The translations under genes and the position numbers were made by a program. From NCBI GenBank assembly GCA_037176885.1, contig JAWWNJ010000112.1, positions 558,001 through 622,000 on the forward strand: a stretch of DNA of 64,000 nt. The letters run 5' to 3'. Every line of letters starts with the position of its first letter. Position 1 is the stretch's first letter. This stretch comes from Favolaschia claudopus. Its lineage: Eukaryota > Basidiomycota > Agaricomycetes > Agaricales > Mycenaceae. Of the stretch, positions 1 to 14,104 are shown one piece after another. The notes under the pieces are model-generated. The model ran no database searches and was not told where the DNA came from. It saw only the letters and a program-made list of their open reading frames with translations.

Positions 1-3000
1 CAGCCGCCCCATCAAACCAGTGGGCGTACTAGGTACTGGTGCACCAGCGCTACTTCCCGGCCCACTCCACCCCGAAAAATCGTCCGCGCCAGGTGTTGTC
101 GCAACGTGCATCGACGTCTGCCTTGTTCTTGACCCAAAATAATCACCGGCAGACTCTTTCTCCTTTCCGTCCTTCCCATTTTCTAGCGTCGCTGTCCGCA
201 CACGTCGCTGCGGCTGCATCGGCATCGGCGTCGCATCATTCACCCCAACCGCAGGAGAGGCAGGTATCGAGGGCATAACGAGTGACGCTAGTGTCCCCGT
301 ACCCGCCGATGCGGAGAGCGGCCGTCCATAAAGCGGAATGAGCGGTGTCAGTAGCGGCGAAGTACTGGGTGGCGGAGTGTCTTCTGTTTGAGGGGGGAGA
401 GCGGGCAGCATCTTCGAAGCGCACACAACTGTCGAATTGCTTGAGCTCAGCCGACGAGTCTGCCGTGCAGTTGGTTCGCTGGAGAGTGACGGCCGGCGGC
501 GCGAAGACGAGGACACATCACTTCCGACGCTGGTGCGATGCTGATGATGTGGGCGGTGAGGCGACGACCCTCGAGGCACAGATGACGCAGTGTCTTGACT
601 GTCGCGCCGGGGACGATGTCGTATTCGCTGCTCCTCGCGGATAAAGCCTAAGAACAGATTCCGTAATACCCATTTGCCCAGGTTCACTGTAAATATAATC
701 AGCCAGGTTGCGGAGATGAAAAGCACAACTCACGCTTTGCCTCGTCCCCAAATCGCCGATCACCCGCATACCCAACCTCGTCCGCGTAGATCTCACTCTC
801 AAACGACCGCTCATTCACATGCACCGCCAAAACACCCGCCTTAGTGTCCACAGTAGCCCACGACGCCACAACCGCCTCTCCCTCAATTCTTTCCCGCACA
901 CGTTCGAGCGCCTCTCTCGGACTCCACTCTTCGTTCTGTTGTTGCCCACCTGTGGAACCCCCACCCCCACTATCCCACCCCAGCGCCTCACGCCCGTAAA
1001 CACCCAAACACGTCCCCCTTACCAAATCCCATACAGCCACCTCCCCACCCGTATCCACACTGACCGCGTGCACCCGATCGTTGAGTATCAACGCGCGAAC
1101 CAGTCCTCGCTCCCCAGCGATCGAGCCCCCCGCCCCAACGCTATCCGGGACGCTCGCAAGCGCACTCGCCTCCGCCGCCAGCTCGCGCGCAAAGTACGCC
1201 GCGCGAGTACTGGGGAGAGGCGCACTCCGCAGCGGGGAAAGAAGGTTGTTCGTGTGCCCAGAGACGGAATTTGCAGAAGCGTAGAGAGGTGAACGTAGAG
1301 GCGGCACGCTGACCACGCTCGCAGCGGAATACAGCGTCGCCACCTCCGCGTCGCGCTCCCTGATGCCACTGCTGCTGCCAGCGCCGCCGACACTGCGCGC
1401 GGGAAACGGGTCATGCGAATTTGTCAGTCGCACAAGGCTGGCATACGGGATCCCATTGCGTGTCAATCCACCTTCATCGTCGCCGTCGTCGTCGTATGAC
1501 AGCACACTAGGCGCAAGAGAGCGACCTTCACGCAGGTCCCACTCCGAATCCTGCTCGTTCGGGCTCAACCGGGCGGCACTATTGCTTCCTCCACCAAAGC
1601 CAAACCCCGATGCGCTCGCGGTCGGCGCAGACCCACGCGACGGAATCCGCCACCGTCTGACAGTCGACGCGCTCGTTGCCGTCCAAACGAGCGTGTCATC
1701 CACAACGACCAGTTTATTGATGCCTCCCTGACCGAGGTTCGCCTGCGGCTTCCGAATCTGCGGGCCCAATTTCGGAGGAGGGTCTGAAGGTGACCCCGGC
1801 GTTCCCCAATTCTCGCCGCCGTCGCGGCATACGAGTACACATTCACCTTCACCGACATCGCGCGTGATCCGTGAGACATCGACGCGACTGACGAGCCCGG
1901 CCCTGTCGCCGGCGTAGAAGGTTTCGAGAGCAGGATGCGCGGAAAAGAGCGACCAGACGCTGTCGGCGTGGTGTGTGAATGTGTGTAGACACCTTTGAGT
2001 GGCGAGGGACCAGAGTTTGATAGACGCTGAGGACGATGCAAGTTAAATGACAATAATGTGTTGATTGAGAACTACGCACCGTCCGCTGAGCCTGTGAGGA
2101 GCTGTATAACGAAAGATCAATCAACAGCAACGGTAGACATATAGAGCGAAATAAACACACGTATTTTGCATCCTCAGACAAAAGAATCGCGCGAATGTTA
2201 TCAGTATGGCCAACGAGTTTACCTGAACGGCAGCCCTAGCCATTAGCACGCACCACACAGTAAATGCACAAACGCACCCGATCGCTTTCCCGACCGTGGA
2301 TCCCACATCCGAACCACGCGCTCCGGACCACCGGACGCGACTGCGTGACCGAAGGGGTCGGCAGCCAAAGCATAGACAGAGCATTTCGCTGCCTGTGGGT
2401 CGGCCGGATGGAGAGTGGTGAGGGGTTCAGCGTTAGGCGTCGATTGACCACGAGAGAGGTCCCAGAGTTTGATCGTCCGGTCGAAGGAGCCGGACGCGAT
2501 CCAATTCTGGGTGCGGCATGCGGCGAGACACCGGGCGTAGTCGGAGTGGGTTCCAATAGTGGTGGGGTGGGGGGCGTTTGGAGCGTGAGGGGTCCATGCC
2601 TGTACAGTGCCATCTGAGGATGCGGACACGACTATGAACTGCGTTAAGTAAATGCATGCATATGGTCAAGGGCCAACAGACCGGTCTGGTTGTAGTTACA
2701 AAGGAGAATATCGTTGACCCAGTCCGTATGGGTCTGCGCGCATTGGCGGAAAGAGGTGGGCTGCACGAGACAAGTTACACGACGATGGAAGATAGCAATA
2801 TCATGCAACGGACTCGGGATGTCGCGTCGGGATCGAGCTCCCACTTCTCCTCGTATGGAAGCTCGCGAATTCCCGCCGAGGGACGGCGTCGGCGGGCGGT
2901 CATGGCGGCGACGTCTCCCAGAATGTCGCCATCGCTTGTCGGTCTTTCATCTGCTTCCTCCGCTTCTTCGTCGATGGCGTCGTCTGCCCAGCCTGTGAGT

Positions 3001-3371
3001 GATTCCCAACGACCGCGTCGGAGTGGTGAGTCGGAAGTAGCCCGTGAGCGGAGGGAGAGGCCGAGGTCCCAAGAGAGCAACAAGCCATCACGGCCTGCGG
3101 TGTAGAGAATCCCCTCCGGAGCGGGGCGTGTTGAGAGTTGAGTAGAAGTGTCGAGAGCGAGAGCAGCGACGCCGAGACGATGGCGGGGATACCGTGAACG
3201 GTGGTGGTGATCGGCGACGGGTTGAACAGTGTCGGCGATGAGGAGCGGGTTGACGAGACCAAGACGCGAGGCATTGGGCGGAGGTAAGACAAGACGGCGA
3301 GGAGGGTCAGTGGGTGCAGGCAAGATGTAGGAAACCCGCCGTTTAGCAGGCGCCATGCACGTAACCGCCAA
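1..3371 (-). CDS. WDR48: WDR48/UAF1-like WD40 protein, 3' end outside window
   Basis: Beta-propeller protein of the WDR48 family (Bun107 in fission yeast, Duf1 in budding yeast). Members of this family bind and activate ubiquitin-specific proteases. I read seven exons: 3371-2814, 2760 to about 2685, 2638-2278, 2222-2161, 2101-2080 (22 nt), 2026-734, and 686 running off the window. Visible propeller strands include [37 protein letters not shown] and [14 protein letters not shown]. After the propeller comes a long Ser/Gly-rich insert. The last exon opens with [15 protein letters not shown], a conserved lead-in to the C-terminal DUF3337/SLD region, and stays open to base 1. The first Met is at 3371; the second, at 3356 ([13 protein letters not shown]), looks more like family starts. 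Family assignment is firm; the exact splice of exon 2 is less so. Confidence 0.92.
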
Positions 3372-3438
3372 ACAAACGCTGCTAATTCTCGCTTAGACCG
3401 TAACAAATATACCATATCAAGTGCTAGGTTACACATAT

Positions 3439-4412
3439 TCATTCTAACCCTAGTCGCCGTCGTTCTACCCGATCTAACTCTAATCTACGAATCTTGTCTT
3501 CCCCATCCATTATCGTGTCGTCCCAAGCCACGAACAGCTCAGACAGAGCGTCAACCTAATCGCGCGTTCAAAAATTAGACAAATAAATTAGTATGCACAT
3601 ACCTGGGTGGCGTGGCTTTCCATCAGTCGCGCGACGCGTTTCTCAAGAGACGCGACGAGCTCGAGGTCCTCTCGATGGCCTTTCAGCAGCGCGTCTAGCC
3701 GCGGCTGAAAGGTTTCGTATTCTACTCCCAGATTAGACTGAAACTATGTAGACGAATTCAAAGAACTCACCTCCCAGCTTTCCTGCGCCTGTAACACCCT
3801 TCTTCTCCAACACCTCTATCTCCTGCATGTCGCGTTCCGCAGCCCGTATGTCCGGCTCCATCTCCACCAAAAACGCCTCCAACTCGCTCGCAGACATATT
3901 CTCGTACGTCGGAGGCGTCTCAGAAAGCGCGTAATCCGGCGTGAGCATATGTGCGTGTTGGTCGTCTACACGATGTCGACTGGTCAGTGCATAAGCTTGA
4001 GCTGAGAGCAGAGAATGCACAGACAATGGTCCATGAACCGCTTGAGGCCGTCGTTCGTGTTGACGATGCTCGTAAGACGCTTCTGGAGGTCTTCAGCGGC
4101 GCGTATGAGTGTCTCTCCACGAGACAACGTTTCTCGTTCCTTGCCCTTCGTGCTAGGCTCGTGCTTTACGCCAAGAAGAATCGCTTCAAGCCATCGCAAT
4201 CGCAATTCGAGAGAAAGCGCCGAGTCAACAACAGGTTTCGACTGGTGAGATGGTGATTCGGGTATGGGAGGTGGAGGCGGCGAGGGGATGGCGGAAAACA
4301 CGCTAGACATTCCCGAGGGTGGTGGAGAAGAAGGAGGAGTGCTTCTTGTGCCGGTTGAGAGGACTCTTCGTCGTTTCGAATCGCCCAAAAATGCTGAACC
4401 AATGTTGGCCAT
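3439..4412 (-). CDS. Dynactin subunit p24/DCTN3-like coiled-coil protein
   Basis: Protein of about 250 residues in four exons (4412-4025, 3965-3771, 3724-3603, 3555-3439). A low-complexity Pro/Ser start is followed by predicted helices: RLRWLEAILLGV near residue 70, a middle segment with LEAFLVEMEPDIRAAERDMQ, and a C-terminal segment RLDALLKGHREDLELVASL then ELFVAWDDTI. The heptad-rich layout and the late (F)VxWD motif resemble dynactin p22/p24 (DCTN3), which sits in the shoulder of the dynein activator complex. No catalytic motif is present. The assignment rests on weak, pattern-level similarity, so another coiled-coil protein is possible. The stop lies 68 bp upstream of the next gene on the same strand. 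Confidence 0.58.
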
Positions 4413-4578
4413 TCAAAGGAAGGAATTGATGCCAACCGTGACTGACTTTCCTGTCTTGTCTTTCTATCTCATACTCCAACGACCAAGTCAAGTAATTCTC
4501 AGTCTCTCGCAATTTCTATTGTGAACATGTCGTACGCGTTACATACATACACCATAGCATTTACCGATATTTATCTAC

Positions 4579-6162
4579 TCAATCCTGAATCTGAACCTTG
4601 ATAGCACCCTGCGCAGGATCAGCAGCGACATGGAACGCAGAGATCGCGTCCTCGAGCGAAAACCGGTGAGTAACGAGCGGCTTAATGTTAATCAATCCTC
4701 CAGCGACGAGTCGGATAGCCTTGGGGTACTGAAGCGGGGCGTCAGCAAGAGAATAATCAAGGTAAAAAAGCAGGAAGCGACGTTACCTGGTTCGCATAGC
4801 GATACTGGAAACTCACATCGATTTCGTTGGCACTAAGGTGCATGAAAGGGAACTGCGGGGTGTCAGACGGATCACCCAACTCAGCCATAGATCGGGTCCG
4901 CTCACCACTTGTTCATTCTTGCCCACCCCAATAATGAAAACCTTTCCCCCAAATTGCATCGACTGGAAGAAATAAATATCGAACAGAAATCCAACAAAAG
5001 GCGCCAACAGCTCACATAAATAGCAGTATGCACGCTGCTTTCCACACCCGTACATTCCAGCGCGACCTTAAGATCCATCCCCGCAGCCTCCTTAATCTCC
5101 TTTGCCTGCTCTTTCGCACTCGTCCCGCGCTTGATCAAGACGGTCCTCACGCCAGGAACCAAAGTCTTTGCGAAATCGAGTCGACTCTGGAAGAGATCCG
5201 TTATGATAATGGGCTCCGCGCCGGCTGCGCGCGCTGAGAGGAGAGTAACCAGACCTATCGGTCCAGCACCGCTGAGCGCAACAGCAACAGTCAACTCCCA
5301 GGATAATCCGACGGACAAAAAATGATACCAGATGAGGAGAGGATCCCCTAGCTTGAGACCAGAGCGCTCGATACCGGCTAACGCAACAGCAAGAGGTTCG
5401 CATAGTGAGCCTTCTTCAAACGACATATGGTCGGGTAGACGGTGCAGCCACTGCGCGGGGTGAAGATGCCAGCGCGTCAGCGTCCCTGTGAAGGAACGCG
5501 ATTACTCCACTGGGTTTTGGAAAATCTCTTGAGCTTACCGTGGAAAGGCGGAGTTGAGAAAAAGACTGGAGAATGAATGTGTTGGTTAGACTGAACAAAA
5601 CAAAAATGATGTAACTCACCGACATCAGGGCACGCATTGTATCGGCCAGTGCGACATGCATCGCAGGCGGGCTGAGAACAGGGCACTCCTGCTTCAATGG
5701 CAACTCGGTCGCCTACAACCATGCGTTGAGCCGATTAACAAACATTTGCATCACCGCATAATCATTTCTCCTCACCGACTTTCCACTGCGTCACGCCCTC
5801 TCCAACTGCTTCGACTTCGCCCGCCGATTCGTGGCCCGATCCGCACTTCACAGTACAACATAACTCTCAGAGGATGGTGAAGCTAGTTGAAGAAAGGCGC
5901 ACACACCTCGTCTCTAACGACCATACTGTCTCCTATCCTGCCATGTTGCCAAAAATGCACGTCACTCCTGGAAGTATTGTAAGTCGGTGAGCGCTATCGA
6001 CGAAGAATGTATGGACCCGCAGATGCCAGTAGCTCTGACATGGAGAAGAACCTGTCCCGGCCCAGGCTTAGGCTTCGGTTTCTCAACAAGATGGATCTCA
6101 TGAGCGGGATTGTAAAACGCGGCGATGTTAGCGGTAGGCGCGGGCTTTTCTCCTGCACTCAA
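4579..6162 (-). CDS. lad1: L-arabinitol 4-dehydrogenase-type zinc dehydrogenase
   Basis: Medium-chain, zinc-dependent polyol dehydrogenase, NAD-linked in this family, most like fungal L-arabinitol 4-dehydrogenase of pentose catabolism; xylitol/sorbitol dehydrogenase is the alternative. Visible in order: N-terminal [18 protein letters not shown], catalytic zinc site [15 protein letters not shown] and GHESAGEV, structural-zinc Cys cluster [17 protein letters not shown], the [16 protein letters not shown] segment, [23 protein letters not shown], and the Rossmann glycine motif [20 protein letters not shown]. About nine short introns. The C-terminus is AIKVQIQD with the stop at 4579-4581. The true start is not fixed: reading [15 protein letters not shown] back from 6162 reaches no ATG, so a short upstream first exon (about 6170-6290) is likely. 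Cofactor and substrate are inferred from the family. Confidence 0.8.
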
Positions 6163-6627
6163 AATCCTGAAATCAGGGTGTTGAAGAATTTTGAGAGGAC
6201 TGGTGATCGGTGGTGAGCGCGTCGAGCCAGTGACTGGAGCAAGGAAACCTGCCTGTAGATTTCGGCGTTGCCGACCTCAGTAATAGTGGCCATAGTCGAA
6301 AGCAATCGATGGTGGGGGTGTACTTACAACGTATCCGAGACGTGAGTAGAATAACGGACCTTAAGAAGGGAGAGCACAAGACGAGCCGGCGGACCGCAGG
6401 CCCGATAAGGCCGACGTTGCCTTGATCCATTTCCTTTTCGGGCCAAGAATCGCGAGGTTGAGTTCAAAAAGCTGGCAACATAGGTCGATTTCAGGAGCGC
6501 ATTCTTATGTCGTGTAGCAGTAGAGCAGATCGTCGCGAGTCCGTCGTTAAATGGATTCCATTGAGCATTTGTTTCCATTGAAAATAAGTGTAATATGTCA
6601 TTATCGATCATCTTCCTTCAGGCCCAT
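6163..6627. other. Spacer between dehydrogenase and NDR kinase genes
   Basis: About 465 bp. It must hold the promoter and probably the unplaced first coding exon of the downstream dehydrogenase. One candidate ATG on the minus strand near 6292 opens MATITEVGNAEIYRQ, but its phase does not join the next exon with a canonical intron. No other gene is supported. Confidence 0.5.
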
Positions 6628-8512
<1,885 letters not shown>

Positions 8513-8746
8513 TTGTAGTGGAAAGAACTAGGAAAGATAGGGAATAAAGGTCGTGGTGGCTAGCGCATCAATTCTCGACCTCGCGTGAGCGTCACGGCGA
8601 CAACGATCATCTTCTCAATATCCAGATGTTCTCCAACTGAAGTTACTGAACGGACTGAGCTCTAGACGCGACGCGAATTCATCGTCTGCACTGCTGTGAC
8701 CACATCTTTCACTTGAACCACGTCTTTGGCGACAAAAACGACAGCC

Positions 8747-10667
8747 ATGTTGGACTTTGACTCACTCGTCGACGATGGCAATTACCTCGGTTCAGAGCGC
8801 GTCAGGCTCGAGAACAAGGTTATCCTCGATGAGCTTGAACGCAAAAAGAAGGCCAGGACCATGGCCGTCCCCACCGACGACAATCGAGTCAAAGCTAGAC
8901 TTCGTGAAATTGGCGAACCTATCACTCTCTTCGGGGAACGGGTGCGCAAACATTGAACCTCTCGTGTTTTTTTTTCAACTGAGTTCTCGCAGGCCGCCGA
9001 CAGACGAGATCGACTAATATACGTTACCTCTCAAATAAATGCTGCTCGCGGCGATGACCCCATGCATGTGGATGAGGAATCGTCTGATAGCGAAGAAGAG
9101 GTAATAGAAACTATGTTGTTGAGGTCTCGCACGATCTGACTTGCGATATAGGAAGAAGAGTTCTACTCTCCTGGTTCCCTGGAACTCCTCGACGCGCGTA
9201 GACGTATAGCAGAATATTCACTACCCAGGTTGGATTTATACAGGTGAAACAAGGCAAGGTGCTTACACGCTTCCATCTTTTTCTTTGGCAGAGCTCAAAA
9301 CCGCATCGCCCAGCAGCGAATAGACAGTAAAATGGATCTAGGTCGAATCGTCGATATAAGAAAGAAAGTGTTTGGAGAAGTCAAGGTAACACTTCGCGTT
9401 TAGTTTACTATTCTCCATTCATCTTTCCCCGTAGAAATACACCAACCTAGGATCACAAATCGGCGACGAACGTCCTATATCACAAGTGCGTTTCGCTCCC
9501 AACAACGAATTGCTGGTCACCGGTAGCTGGTCCGGGACAGTCAAAATCTGGAACGTGCCTGCTTGCACACCTGTACGTTCTTTGAGAGGTAAGGTGATTT
9601 ACTATGCGATGATATGCCAATAATATTCTCCAGGTCACGGTGACCGCGTCGGAGGTGTGGCTTGGCATCCCCAAGCAACGTTAACACAGCAGCCTTCACT
9701 TGTAAATCTCGCTAGCGGCGCTGGTGATTGCAATGTCCACTTGTGGAGCCTTGAAGGGTATGGGCAGCCGTTTTTCTTCGAAGAGGATCTTTTTGACCTC
9801 ACTCTCTAGCGAGTCTCCCTTGGCGGTCATGCAAGGCCATCAAGATCGTGTGTGCCGTGTAGCATTCCATCCTTCGGGTGACTATGTTGCCAGCGCCAGC
9901 TTCGACACAACCTGGAGGTTATGGGATGTCAACACGTCAAAAGAGTTGCTTTTACAAGAAGGCCATTCAAAAGAAGTTTACTCCGTCGAATTCCAGGCGG
10001 ATGGTGCACTCGTCGCTTCAGGGTAAGTTCCTCGCTATCAGTAGCCCATATTCGTTGCTTAATCGTCATATCTAGTGGGCTAGATGCCATCGGCCGGGTA
10101 TGGGATCTTAGAACCGGTCGAACTGCTATGGTTCTCGATGGGCACGTTCAAGCAATATTTTCCATCGGGTTCTCGCCTAACGGGTCAGCATCATGGTCTC
10201 TGTATATCAAGTGGTTCGCTGACTTGTCGCCCTATAGATACCAAATAGCCACTGGTTCTGGTGACGATACAATCAGAATATGGGATTTACGATCCCTCAA
10301 GTCGTTGTACACCATCCCCGCCCATCTCTCCAACGTTTCCGACGTGCGTTTCTTCCAAGCCGATGATCGGTTTTTCAAGCCCTCTGCGCCGCCCGACCCC
10401 GATGATGCCATGCAAGAGGATACAAGCCAAGAGCGTGATGCGGATGCGGATTTGGAAGAATGGAGGTATAGATCTGGGCTCTTCTTCGCGAGCGCGGGAT
10501 ACGATGGGCTGGTCAAGTTATGGAGCGCCGATGACTGGCAGTTGCTCCGTACACTTTCGACCGACGCGGGGAAAGTCATGTCGGTCGATGTGTCGAGTGA
10601 TGGAAAAATGCTCGCATCTGGCACATATAACAGAAATTTCCAGCTCTTTTCTCCTGGCGACATGTAA
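8747..10667 (+). CDS. PRP4: U4/U6 snRNP protein Prp4 (PRPF4)
   Basis: Splicing factor of the U4/U6-U5 tri-snRNP. The N-terminal PRP4-like domain is seen as [18 protein letters not shown] followed by [11 protein letters not shown]. Next is an acidic stretch ([18 protein letters not shown]) and the SFM segment [22 protein letters not shown]-terminal seven-bladed WD40 propeller starts with [20 protein letters not shown]. Further blades include [50 protein letters not shown] and [19 protein letters not shown]. There are about nine introns of 50-70 nt. I chose the ATG at 8747 ([10 protein letters not shown]) because there is no in-frame ATG upstream. The acidic insert [18 protein letters not shown] between blades is more variable. 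Confidence 0.96.
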
Positions 10668-11547
10668 CTTCCTTGTGAACCGTGATATAGCTCAGCGGTT
10701 TTTTGTTTCATTCAGCGGATTTGACATACATCCGAAGTGTGAATCTCCTCCCATGGAATAACTCACCGTTTTTCCACGGCGATAGTTCCGGTCTTTGCGA
10801 AATCAAACAGTGTGCTTGCTCAGCTTGCTCGGAAATACGGAAGGTTCGGCTAGGCTCTGGGTAAGTAGTATACCCTGAACGCAAGGAAGTTTCATGTTCA
10901 TTGTTCCCGCGGTACCGCCAAAAACGTGTTTTATGCAGGGACAAAGGAACTCCGGGGGCCAGAGCCCTCACGATGCGACATAAGGTAATACCGACCAGAA
11001 ACTTAATTGAATCGAGGTCTACACCTGAATCTCAATAAGCGGGGTGTGAGGCCGGCTCGCCCGATACGACGGGTATCGGGATTCGGCCGCGCCTCGAATC
11101 CTGGTTCTAGCTTCTGAAATCTGAATGGCGACCGCGCAGTTTTCTGTTTTTCCAAATTTAAAGTCTCTTCGAACATCAATGTCCTTTTGAAGACTGTGGA
11201 GCATCGTCATGGAAGTTACCGCATCCGCTCACAGCCTTCCTTCTTTTGCACTAGACCAGCGACCACGCTACATATGTCGAGTCGAAAATGGTCATGAACC
11301 CATTGGGGTATCGGGATCTTCCCAGGAACAATCTAGCAAAAAAAAAGTGGGTCGAGTGGCCAAGCCGGTGTGTGGCTGACGACATGCCATTTTGCCCAAA
11401 TTTGCCCTCAAAACGACCAAGAAACCAAAGCTGGCGAAACGAACCAAACGATGGACCCAATATTGCTGATGCCCCAGAGGTCATATTATTATTTTATCTA
11501 TGATTCCATCCATCCATGAACATTCCGTAGTCATTGTAACATCCATC
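10668..11547. other. Intergenic spacer between convergent genes
   Basis: About 880 bp between the 3' ends of PRP4 and the short-chain dehydrogenase. No coding signal that I can support. It holds an 8-bp palindrome, cccgatac/gtatcggg with a 5-nt loop, at 11060-11080, and a run of nine A at about 11338-11346. Confidence 0.6.
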
Positions 11548-12966
11548 CTAATCGAAAGCCAGATCTTTTGACCACTCCTCGCTGGTCTCAAGGTCAGACT
11601 TGATCGCCGTCCATCTCGCACTAAAGGCAGCCTGCAAGCACGCGTTAAGAACCATTCCGGCCGAGAAACAAAGCCAAGAGGAACGAACCTTGGCATCGTC
11701 ACCGAATGCGATTCGGTAGGGTGGGTTTTCCAACTTGCTCAAGTCCCAGAATTTGTTGATGAGTTTGCGGGCGTCTTTGAGGAGGGGGCTGTCTCCGCGG
11801 ATGAGACCGACGCCCAGCTCTCGGACCTGGAGAGAGCAGAACTGAGCCTAGTGTTCAACGAAAGGGAAGTGGGACGCGTCAAACCTGCATGGATCCGAGA
11901 TTGGATTTGCCGGCGTATTCGGGATGGACGTCCTCAACGACGGCGTTGACGAGGGTCATATTGGCTAGAGGATATTAGGAGTGCCTATCGTGAACGCCGT
12001 ACTAATACGCACTCTTAAACCATCCTGGGCAGAAGATCATGACCTATAGTTGTTTCTGAGGTTCGGTTCTCCGTGTTTCATTAGGACGAAGATTACCTTG
12101 ATTTTCCAAGCGGGATCCAACTCTTTAACGAGCGAGTCGGTGAGTGCATCGAAGGCTAGACGAAAGGTTGACTTGAGTATTTTAAAGGCGGCGGGGCGTC
12201 TCACCAAATTTGCTAATGCGAAGTGGATCGAAATAAATAAAAAGTCGAAGAGAATCGAGCAGATCACGCACGTAGCTGCATAAAAGCCAGCGCCTGGAGG
12301 GGCATCGACTCCGAACATCGAGCTCATGTTGATCAACAGGCCGCCGATCGGATCGTTCTGGCGGAAATATTGGAGGGCTTCCTTGGTGACGTTGAATGAA
12401 CCCCAGAAGTTGACCTTGGTGTTCGAATGATTGTGAGCTAAATTGAGAATCGAGAAATGGACTAGGACTGACCTCGAACAGATTCCTCGCGTTTGCTTCG
12501 CTGATGCCCTCCACCTCTGAGATAATTCCATATCCTGCGTTGTTGAATACTACGTCGATACGGCCAAAGGTCTGTTTTGCTGTAACGAAGGCGGCTTTAA
12601 CCTCTTCCTTGATGGTGACGTCGACTTTGAGAACGAGGAGTTGTTTCTTTTGTGTCTTTTTCTCCAAGTCGTCGTATTTCTTGACCAAGTCGGATAGAAC
12701 CTCTGGCTTGCGTAAAGTGGCGATAACCTGGAAGGATTTCGCGTCAGGAGAATGCTGACGATGCGTAAAACAGATCCCCTTACTTTCTCGCCATTCTCGA
12801 GGGCCTTTTCGGCCATGTACAGCCCAAAGCCCTGTTAAAGTTGAAGCAAGAGTGTTAAACTGAGGAAGACAGCGTACGCTACTGGCACCGGTAACTGAAC
12901 AGATTTGTGAGGAACTTCGTTGAATGGATGAGGAGGATACTCACTGAACCAAACGCGTGAAGTCAT
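11548..12966 (-). CDS. Classical short-chain dehydrogenase/reductase (SDR)
   Basis: NAD(P)-dependent oxidoreductase with a Rossmann fold, about 290 residues; the substrate cannot be told. The start at 12966 reads MTSRVWF and splices into a 17-nt exon (12878-12894), giving WFITGASSGFGLYMA, the TGxxxGxG cofactor motif. Later parts: VIATLRKPEVL, DVVFNNAGYGIISEVEG (NNAG motif), LINMSSMFGV (catalytic Ser), then the YxxxK active site. Tyr is in GFYAA; the Lys comes from an 8-nt exon at 12205-12212, giving FYAATKFAFDALTDSL. The gene ends ESEEWSKDLAFD-like with TAG at 11548-11550 (residues read TSEEWSKDLAFD). All motifs are intact when the microexons are used, so the gene looks functional. About eight short introns. 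Confidence 0.9.
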
Positions 12967-13096
12967 AGTTGAGAGGGGAAAGGCAGGAAGTGTGAATGCA
13001 AGAAATGATGGATATTCTTGTATGGCTGCCGTTGGGCGGCGGCCGCCAGGGTCGTCAAGGTTTGTCGAGGAGGACAGCCAAACCAGGGTCAGTTTC

Positions 13097-13255
13097 GATC
13101 GGTTTGTGGGCTTGGCTCAAGCTGGAAATGGATGTGTGTCGGAAAAACACGCTTTTGCTTGTAACGGATTGAACTGGATTACGGCCTTGTGGAGCCTTGA
13201 GACGTCTTGCAACCGGTTGGCGGGGTGGATTATAAGCCGCTTCAAGTTGTTCAAA
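13097..13255 (+). repeat. Diverged repeat, copy A
   Basis: Contains cggtttgtgggc, then tcggaaaaacacgctttt gcttgt across 13139-13162, and further along attacggccttgtgg and agccgcttcaag. The same words in the same order appear on the opposite strand at 14105-14310. The copies have different internal spacing and many substitutions. This could be an old element or two solo copies; no target duplication was identified. Confidence 0.45.
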
Positions 13256-14104
13256 TCCTTTGTAACTTGCCTAGGTAAGACCTAGCACAATATGAAGCTC
13301 TAAGCATGCTACATCCTGAGATCATACTTACCTTCCCTGAATTCTGAGCCATTCATACTCCTCGTTTGCAGGTCCCAGTCGCGCAAAAGTACTCCAAGCT
13401 CAACCAGAACCGACCCTCAAGCATTACGGCACGATGACGACAACGCCCCACAAAGGTGCTGCGGAGCGCCAAACACAACCACCACCCTTCTCTCTTCCTA
13501 CTACGATGTCCATTCTCGCCAGCACAAGTCATCTTCACCCACAAGACTCCCCTCGTCGTCGACTCGGCCACTTTCTGCTCCATCTTAGCCAACTTGTCCC
13601 CTCCGAGTCTCAATACCTAGATCTCAAAAATCCTCCAGTGCGTCGAGGGCGATGACTCGATGACGGATCGTATGTGCGGTGTTGAGCCCAGCAGAGGAAC
13701 AGGCTGTAGAGAAGGTTGTCTTAGTACCTGAGGTAAGTGAAGTCGAGCGGTGTCTTCTTCATCTTGCGTTTCCGCGCGTCATATCGACGCATTGATGAAG
13801 AATCAAGATGCATCTGGTGAGCGACTTAAACATGTAGTGTTCCCCTCTCTTACTTGCGATAGGTGTAGCATTCCAGCATGTAGATGTGGTAAGTTGCTCG
13901 AGCGTCATTTTAGAATCTTCTGCTCACCCGTTGTCTCGCAGAGTGGTGTTGTCATCGAGCGACTGAATTTGCCGAGAGGGACGGTACGGTAAATAATATA
14001 TTATTGTCTCGATTTCGTAGAGGTCATATAAATGTTCGTTCAAACCATTGTTCTTGTTGTGAGTACCTGGCAAATATGTGCCCAAAGGTGGCGATATCGG
14101 ACGG

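Noticed and set aside
699..1769. Long open frames on the plus strand opposite the WDR48-like gene
   Set aside because: They mirror GC-rich codons of the minus-strand exon and have no domain pattern.
6324..6430. Minus-strand frame MDQGNVGLIG resembling the start of 6-phosphogluconate dehydrogenase
   Set aside because: Likeness ends after about eight residues; no Rossmann glycines or later motifs follow.
11345..11420. gtgggtcgagtggccaagc resembling the D-arm of a tRNA-Leu/Ser
   Set aside because: No B box or acceptor stem at the right distance.
13353..13655. Open frames on both strands in the gene-poor stretch
   Set aside because: Ser/Thr/Pro-biased or patternless, with no start context, splice partners or family motifs.
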